A DNA stretch of 13,789 bases. Source: Ophiobolus disseminans. Its lineage: Eukaryota; Ascomycota; Dothideomycetes; Pleosporales; Phaeosphaeriaceae. The stretch is from assembly GCA_010093685.1 (NCBI GenBank), contig MU006227.1, positions 1,295,151 through 1,308,939 of the forward strand, read 5' to 3'. The notes under the pieces are model-generated. The model saw only the letters and a list, made by a program, of their open reading frames with translations. It did no database searches and was not told the DNA's origin. How positions within the stretch are numbered: the first letter of the stretch is position 1; each line of letters begins with the position of its first letter. A program made the translations under genes and the position numbers. This document shows positions 8,055-13,789 of the stretch, one piece after another.

Positions 8055-9090
8055 CTAGCTAGTTTTGCACATCTTTACACTAGCAGCATTACCCCCTACT
8101 TTCTTCTACTGCACCTCGTGTTTCTTTCTGCATTCTGCTTTTACTTCCTTGTTGCACGACCTCACACAATCTATACAAAGCCCGCCTTCCTTCGCTAATT
8201 TATTCTTTAGCTATCCTTCGCGGCTAGCCCTATACTTAGGGTGCAAATGCCAGCGATACCTACACGGCTCCTACGGTTGCGGCACAACTAGATTATGCAT
8301 ATGCCCTATCCTCTCGATAACCTGCGCCACCGTTATATCCGGGATAAACCTTAGCTGAAGATTGTATTCGTTCAGGAGCTCTATGTGTGCGAGGAGGTGA
8401 CGTCCCGACTACGCGCACATGCACTTTCTGCTGTCGATTTCTAGGCCTGCGTCTGTAGTAGTGTTGTAGAGTATTTGGAGCATCGTGACGCGCAGCTTGC
8501 TGCGTCGCTCTTCGAGCATAACTAGCGAAGGTCAGATATTGTTCCCTATGTTTGCTCTCCTGCACTACGTACACATTACTTCACACGGCACAAAATTAAG
8601 CAAGTGCTCTGCAAGCAGGAGGTAAGACTCCTTATGTCGTATTATTATCGCTAGCGTGATCTCGCTGAATGCATCGTTGTTATCGAGTATATACGCCGCG
8701 CCTATAAGATGCGCTAGTTTCGAAACTACTTGCACCTCCGTTCTACTCGTCTTGAGTCAAGAAATGCTCGCAAGCTTTACAGCTGAGGTGCAGTTGAATT
8801 TGTCTGTTGCAACAGCGACTTCGAAAACTTCTTCTAGAGCTAGACTCAGCGGCACTGCATTGTTTCGCAATTGTATAATGTTGCAGATCATTTCCATAGC
8901 ACGTGCGTTGTCATCTAGCATTAGGACTTCTTTTAGGTCGCTGCTGCTTAGGTTTTGGCCTTCGGCGAAGTTTAGTCCAAATAGGATAGTGAAGTATGTT
9001 AAGGCGTTGCGCAGGATCTGTGAAGAGATCCGAAGACGCTTTAAGTCTAGGCCGACTAGCAGGTACACGTTGCCGTTTGCAGCTATAGGA
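8055..9090 (-). pseudogene. fungal BTB/POZ-domain protein, degenerate
   Basis: A single minus-strand frame from 9068 down to a TAG at 8055-8057 carries fungal BTB-protein text with seven stops before that end. The BTB part reads LKRLRISSQILRNA, FGLNFAEGQNLSSSD, LDDNARAMEMICNIIQLRN and EEVFEVAVATDKFNC. The C-terminal half shows AAYILDNNDAFSEITL, AHIELLNEYNL, VAQVIERIG, CRYRWHLHPKY and GGLCIDCVRS, ending near ECRKKHEV. BTB domains mediate protein-protein contacts; this fungal family has no established single role. Interrupting stops include TGA at 8757 and TAG at 8565. Several Leu residues stand where homologs usually have Pro, as expected from C-to-T changes. No frameshift is needed over 1,014 nt. 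Upstream of 9068 the frame meets a TGA within about 30 nt, so the true start (about 9090-9130) is uncertain; 9068 is GTG. Confidence 0.8.
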
Positions 9091-9336
9091 TTTCAAAGGC
9101 AGGCTTTAGCCTCTCCTGTTCCCTTAGAGTTCAGACGAGAATAATAGGATTGGTGTTACGAATCTAGGGTATAGAGGAACGAATGTCTAAGCTTTTCTAT
9201 GCTTCGTAGCAGCGTGTGGGTTGCGCTACAGTCGGCGGAATAGAGATTTCTCGTAGATAAAGTAGGTCTCCTGAAAATAGACTCTCCTCTCATTGAAGCA
9301 CGACACAATAGTTTAAGAACTAAGAATTATAATTGC
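9091..9336. other. spacer between two minus-strand relics
   Basis: AT-rich sequence between the BTB relic and the small unknown relic upstream of it. It may include the lost promoter and first codons of the BTB gene. No clear feature is seen. Confidence 0.4.
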
Positions 9337-9807
9337 CTAGGAGCTTAAAGTACGTCTCGCCTTAGGTCCTCTCTAGTATCTAGCCTTATCGCTGTCGTCA
9401 TCACTATAAAAGGCTTTTTCCCGCATTTAGAGAGCTTTATTCTCCTCCTCAATCGTGTCTGCCGTAGTCTGCAACAACTTTGTGTTATCAGGGTCGTGTA
9501 TGTAGACGCGCTTCGTTTCCTCTAAAGCTTCTGTAGTCTTCTTAAGCTAATATCGCGTTGCTACCAAGTTTTCTTTATATTTGTTCTCCTTATCAGCCGC
9601 GCTTAGAACTATGTAAGCTTTCAAGCGGTAATATAGCGAAAGGTTCTTAGTGTTTAGGAATGTGCGCATAGTTCCGCCAAATAGGCCGGTGACGCTCCTA
9701 CAGAGGGCCTATGCAACGTTAGATGTAGTGGTAGTAGATGTTAGCGTATAACTCGCCTTTTGAAAATCGGCCTCGAACAGATCTATCGCATCTTTAATTG
9801 TTGTCAT
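9337..9807 (-). pseudogene. unrecognised small gene relic
   Basis: From an ATG at 9805-9807 the minus strand keeps one protein-like frame for 157 codons to a TAG at 9337-9339, broken by four stops (three TAG, one TAA). It begins MTTIKDAIDLFEADFQKASY, then has a Ser/Thr run, GLFGGTMRTFLNTKNLSLYY, a long charged helical stretch (AADKENKYKENLVATRY and KKTTEALEETKR), an acidic patch (FYSDDDSDK) and a basic tail. The amphipathic, charged middle suggests a coiled coil. Amino-acid usage stays even across the stops, which favours a real decayed gene over a chance frame. I recognise no family. The end at 9337 may itself be a premature stop. Confidence 0.5.
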
Positions 9808-10380
9808 TAAGTTGTTATCCTAGTGCAGTGGAGTAGTCGGCTAGAGATATCAAATTTAGATTCACAACCAGCAGAAGGTAGGGTCTTGTTTTAACTGCCG
9901 ATGCTAAGAATCTAATTGTAGTGCTATATACTTACTGCACGTGATCCGTCACGATTATACACTAGGTAGATTCTTCTACTGTCTTCTGCTAAGCAGTGTG
10001 TTATCTTTTGTTACTATTTTTAGATTTATGTTATGTTATTAGTGACTTGCTGGCTATCTAGTCAAAAGCAAGGAAACTTCTAACTGTATACAACAGTGTT
10101 GTAGAGGACGATTAGTGCAGCTTGCGTGCAATGTGCTAGCATTTAGATAGCGCATTAGCAACGCGATTGTATAGCGCGATGACATTGCCAACTAGTCTCT
10201 GCGCGACCTGTAGCTTGTCTTAGTCTGTAGGGTATCGAAGCTTAGCGACAACGGCTGCTTAGGCTACGGCTAATAAACAGGCCGGAAGTGCAGGTCTAAC
10301 ACGGATTCTGATTACTAACTAAAGTGCTAGATGCGGAGCACCGGTTAAGGTCGATCGTCGACTACGACATAGACCTTTTC
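9808..10380. other. decayed sequence upstream of the LINE, no gene recognised
   Basis: AT-rich, with stops in all frames. It holds a CACGTG at 9938-9943 and a small inverted repeat CGTGATCCGTCACG at 9940-9953, about 135 bp upstream of the small relic's ATG. The endonuclease N-terminus and any ORF1 of the LINE should lie here but are not recognisable, so the element is either 5'-truncated or too mutated. Confidence 0.5.
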
Positions 10381-13300
10381 CACGAACACAGCTTATCGCA
10401 AAACAAGGCTGTTTCCCTAGTAGCTAGCTAGATGCTCAATCTTAGGTAGAATACTGCAATACAGAACCCAAACCAGGAGGCGATGCAACTAGCTAGCTAG
10501 ATAGAGCAGCACTAGTGCGAGCTGCTCAATGCGGAATAGGAGCAGACGTTCTTTCGGTTAAATCTTAGGTCTACCTCTATTATAGATCTAGCTTTTGCCG
10601 CAGGCTTTAAAGAAAACACCTAGGACACATAGTATAGAGCAGAGGACACAGGCTTAGACTATATTACTATTAGCTTCTCATGCTATACAAAGCACACACA
10701 AAGATTCTAAAATCCCCTGCAGGACAGATCGTACGCGCTACACAAGGCTGACTAGGAAGAGTTTACTACAACTCTCAAGGAACGGATAGAAGGCAAAAAC
10801 CTAGCTCAAATACTTAAGACTATAAACACTTAAGTAGACAACTTAGAGCTTAGTGACCTACTTCTACTACAACAGCTACAAGAGGACCTAGACCACGCGG
10901 CAAATCTCCTTACGCAAAGTATTCAAGAGGCTGCTGCAAAAGCTATCCTAAAAGCTAGATGCTGCGAGCGATCTAAGCCTTAGTAGAATAAGAAGCTAGC
11001 AGAACAGAGGAAATAAGCAAGCAAGGCAATAAGGCTCTAGCAAGCTTTCTCTACGCTAACAAATACAAGGAGAGCAAAAGTTAAGAGAGATTAGTACCTA
11101 GAGGCAGTGAAGAAGGCAAAGGCTAGTCACTAGGACAGTTTTCTGCAGAACGCTAAAGGCAAGGATATCTTCAAAGCGCTTAGCTACACAGCGCAAAGAA
11201 CTACAAGAGCTATCCTAGAGCTTTAATACACGCAAGGAGGCGAGAGAAGAGTAGCAAAGGAGTTTAAAGAGCAGTGCACTGCCTTTACAACAACTCTTTT
11301 CTTAAGTCCTCCTTCTATAAGTACACATCTACAGTAGGACAACTACTAACAAGGTGCATAGGATTAGCAGGAAGAATTAGATAAGGCAGAGGTGTATAAT
11401 GCTATCTTCACTAGCTCGCTAACGAAAGCGCTAGGCACAGACAGGCTCTCTTTTGCGATCCTACGCAGAGCCTACAACGTAGAAAGCAACATCTTCTATC
11501 TCCTCTACCGAGCTCTGTTTGCAGCTAGATACTACCCTATAGGCTAGAGAGAAGCTGTAGGTGTAATACTTCCAAAAGCAAACAAGAAAGACTACTCTCT
11601 ACCTAAGGCCTACACAGTTATCTCTCTCCTTAACTGCCTAGGAAAGGCCTTTGAGAAAATTCTAGCTACAAGGCTTAGCTATCTAGCTGAAACAGGAAAT
11701 CTCCTACAGGAAACACAGATAGGAGGAAAAAAACAAAAGTCTGCTCTAGACGCCTGCCTCCTCCTGCAGTCTAAAGTTCAAGAAGCTTAGCAAAAGAAAC
11801 ATACTACTGCACTCCTGTTTGTAGACGTAAAGGGCGCCTTCGACTACGTATCCGCAAACTAGCTTCTAGCTATGTGCAAGAAGCTCAAGCTCCCGCTAGC
11901 GCTTATTAGGTGGATTAGCTTCTTCCTCTCCTAGCGCTCTATACAACTGAGGTTTAATAGCTAAACCTAGCCTCTGCAAATAGTAAGGATAGGCATACCG
12001 CAAGGATCGCCTATCTCTCCTATTCTCTTCCTCCTCTACATTAGAGACATCTGCAAGCTAAGACTAAACACCTTCACCTTCTTCTACATTGACGATATAT
12101 GTATAGGAGCTAGCGCAGCTTTAACTAAGAAGCTAAAGCAGATACTTAAGAGAACTGCAAAAGCTATACTGCAAGAAGCAGCGGAGAGCGCAATTGAATT
12201 TAATGTAGAGAAAACAGAGCTTCTCTACGCTAGCCGCAAAAGAGAGATTATAGCAGAGCCTATCTAAGTAGGAGAAAGTGTAATCTAACCCAGCAGCTGT
12301 GTCCGCTAGCTAGGATTTTTCCTTGACAATAAACTTTCCTTTAAGAAACATGTTTAAACAAAGGCGGCAGCAGCGCAGAAAGTCTTCTAGCGCATAAAGA
12401 GGCTAGGAAATACACAAAGAGGCCTTAGTACACGGGCCACAAGGCTTTTGTACACGGCCTGCGTCCTTTAATTGCAGACTACGGAGTACAACTCTAGTAG
12501 GGCAAGAGAAAGAACTCTTTGCTAAAGAAGTACTAGCTACTACAGAACTTAGCCCTACGTTAGATTCTAGGAGCTTTCAAAGGGTCACCTACTAAGGCTA
12601 TGGAAATCGAAGCCGCAATATTGCCGGTCAGGCTAAGAGCTGAGAAGCTGTGCTACTAATACGCTATTAGAGTTCTATCCTTTGCAAAAGATCACTCTAT
12701 TAGAAAAGCAATACATAGCCAGCAATAACTACGTATCTCTACACAGCTAAGAGAGCTCGCAGAGAGAGTACAAGCGCAAAACAACGTTAAGGAGATCTCG
12801 ATTCTACTAGCAAAGCCCTAGAGTAAACCTGCATCTGCTTATACTACGTTTGCTATCTCAGCAAGCAGCAAATTTGAAACAGCAGAACTTCACAAACAGT
12901 GGCTCCAAGGCTAAAGAGACAAGGCTAAAGCGCCTATCCTAGTATATACTAATAGCTCTAAGATAGGAGAAGAAGTAGTAGCAGGATACTGCTAACTTTT
13001 AGTACAAGGCACATACACACAGGCAAAGAACATCAGCCTTAGGACAAGAATAGAGATTATAGATGCTGAGCTAGCGGCAATCCACTAAGCTCTCTAGGAC
13101 CTATACGATCGAGCTTTACAGGGAGAGGACATACACGTCTTTATCGATAGCTAAGCTGCAATAAAACGGCTTCGAAAAATCTCTCTTACAGGAGGCCAGA
13201 GGGTCTGTCACAAGATAATAGTGCTTTGCAAAATGCTCTTATTGCAAAACAACAAGATCTATATATCCTAGGTTCTAGGACACTAGGACATCTAAGGCAA

Positions 13301-13789
13301 TGAGCATGCAGATAGGCTAGCAAAGGCTGGCCTAAAGAGGAAGGCAAGAAACCCTATTACCTCTCTAAGCTACCTTAAGAGGAAGGCGAAGGAAGAGATT
13401 ATAGCTGGCTGGAAACAAGAGTGGAAGAACACAGAACAAGCAGAGAAAGGTAGGGCCTACATCACAGCAATACAAGACAGGCCTAAGATCTTATACAAGA
13501 TGCAGCTTCACGCTAGGACAAAGAAGACACTAGCTGTCTACTACTAGCTTAAGCTAGGAAAAGGCTTCTTTAAGCAATTCTCTATAGCTATTGGCAAAGA
13601 TAACAAAGAAGAATGCTTTAGGGACTGCAGCTCTCTACACACACCTGAACATCTTCTCCTGCACTGCAAACATTATAGGAGAGAGAGAAGAGAGATAAGA
13701 GAAGCACTAGACACACCTATCCTTACGCTACAACTACTGTTTACTACAGCAAAAGGAAGCGCTACTCTACTAGCCTTTCTTAAGAAAAC
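10381..13789 (+). mobile_element. LINE-type (Tad1/I-like) non-LTR retrotransposon relic with RT and RNase H
   Basis: One frame from about 10381 to 12463, continued in the next frame to the right edge, reads as the ORF2 polyprotein of a fungal LINE. Order of parts: endonuclease end (EQTFFRLNLRSTSIIDLAFA near 10540-10600; the usual SDH motif is LDY); a linker; reverse transcriptase (LPKANKKDYSLPKAY, then FVDVKGAFDYVS with the Asp at 11824, IGIPQGSPISPILF, and FYIDD at 12082-12096); thumb; after a one-base shift LLQNLALR and KAMEIEAAILPVRLRAEKLC; RNase H (VYTNSS with Asn at 12951 for the usual Asp, AELAAI, FIDS, GNEHADRLAKAG); and a C-terminal Cys/His segment, C-x3-C then HTPEHLLLHCKHY. A hand count to 12463 gives about 23 TAG, 9 TAA and no TGA in frame. 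It copies itself through RNA in life; this copy cannot. ORF1 is not seen. The window ends within the last codons of the usual C-terminus. Clade placement is tentative. Confidence 0.92.

Noticed and set aside
8293..8574. Minus-strand Arg/Gln/His-rich frame inside the BTB relic
   Set aside because: It overlaps the BTB frame, which continues through with recognisable C-terminal motifs.
8656..9144. 162-codon plus-strand open frame
   Set aside because: It lies opposite the BTB domain; the Ser/Ala/Leu-rich composition is the antisense shadow of that domain.
9938..9953. CACGTG box and small inverted repeat upstream of the small relic
   Set aside because: The gene is dead and the motif is short enough to occur by chance.
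1..13789. tRNA, rRNA or telomere repeats
   Set aside because: No tRNA T-loop with matching arms, no rRNA-like block and no TTAGGG array was seen on either strand.

Overview
The window reads as a gene-poor, repeat-rich stretch of a filamentous ascomycete genome (Pezizomycotina, plausibly Dothideomycetes). The basis is the protein families present: Fot1/pogo transposase, OrsD-like zinc-finger protein, Zn2Cys6 regulator with an acetyltransferase domain, fungal BTB protein, and a LINE with RNase H. Damage resembling repeat-induced point mutation (RIP, C to T mainly in CpA) adds to this. No gene in the window looks intact. It is a set of relics of different ages, and I see no functional operon-like or defence-like system.

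Left part (1-4146), relatively GC-rich with mild damage. Two different Fot1/pogo-type DDE transposase fragments point away from each other: fragment A on the minus strand (1 to about 807, inside an ATG-started open frame reaching 924) and fragment B on the plus strand (2716-4146). Between them lies an OrsD-like pseudogene (about 1037-2160, plus strand). It runs into a composite minisatellite (2108-2375) whose copies become more AT-rich rightwards, then an AT-rich junction.

Middle (4147-9807), AT-richer and strongly decayed. A minus-strand pseudogene joins a broken Zn2Cys6 domain to a maltose-acetyltransferase-like domain (4331-5421). A hairpin MITE of about 168 bp follows (5790-5958). A long stretch without a recognisable gene contains an unassigned GC-richer island (6661-7700). 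Then come a minus-strand BTB/POZ pseudogene (8055 to about 9090) and an unrecognised small relic on the same strand (9337-9807).

Right part (10381-13789): a plus-strand LINE-type retrotransposon with the end of an endonuclease domain, reverse transcriptase, RNase H and a C-terminal Cys/His segment. It holds dozens of in-frame stops, almost all TAG or TAA, and one frameshift near 12463, and it runs off the right edge. The stop spectrum and the abundance of CTAG tetramers are the clearest mutational signature here.

All family assignments come from reading translations by eye; no database search was possible.
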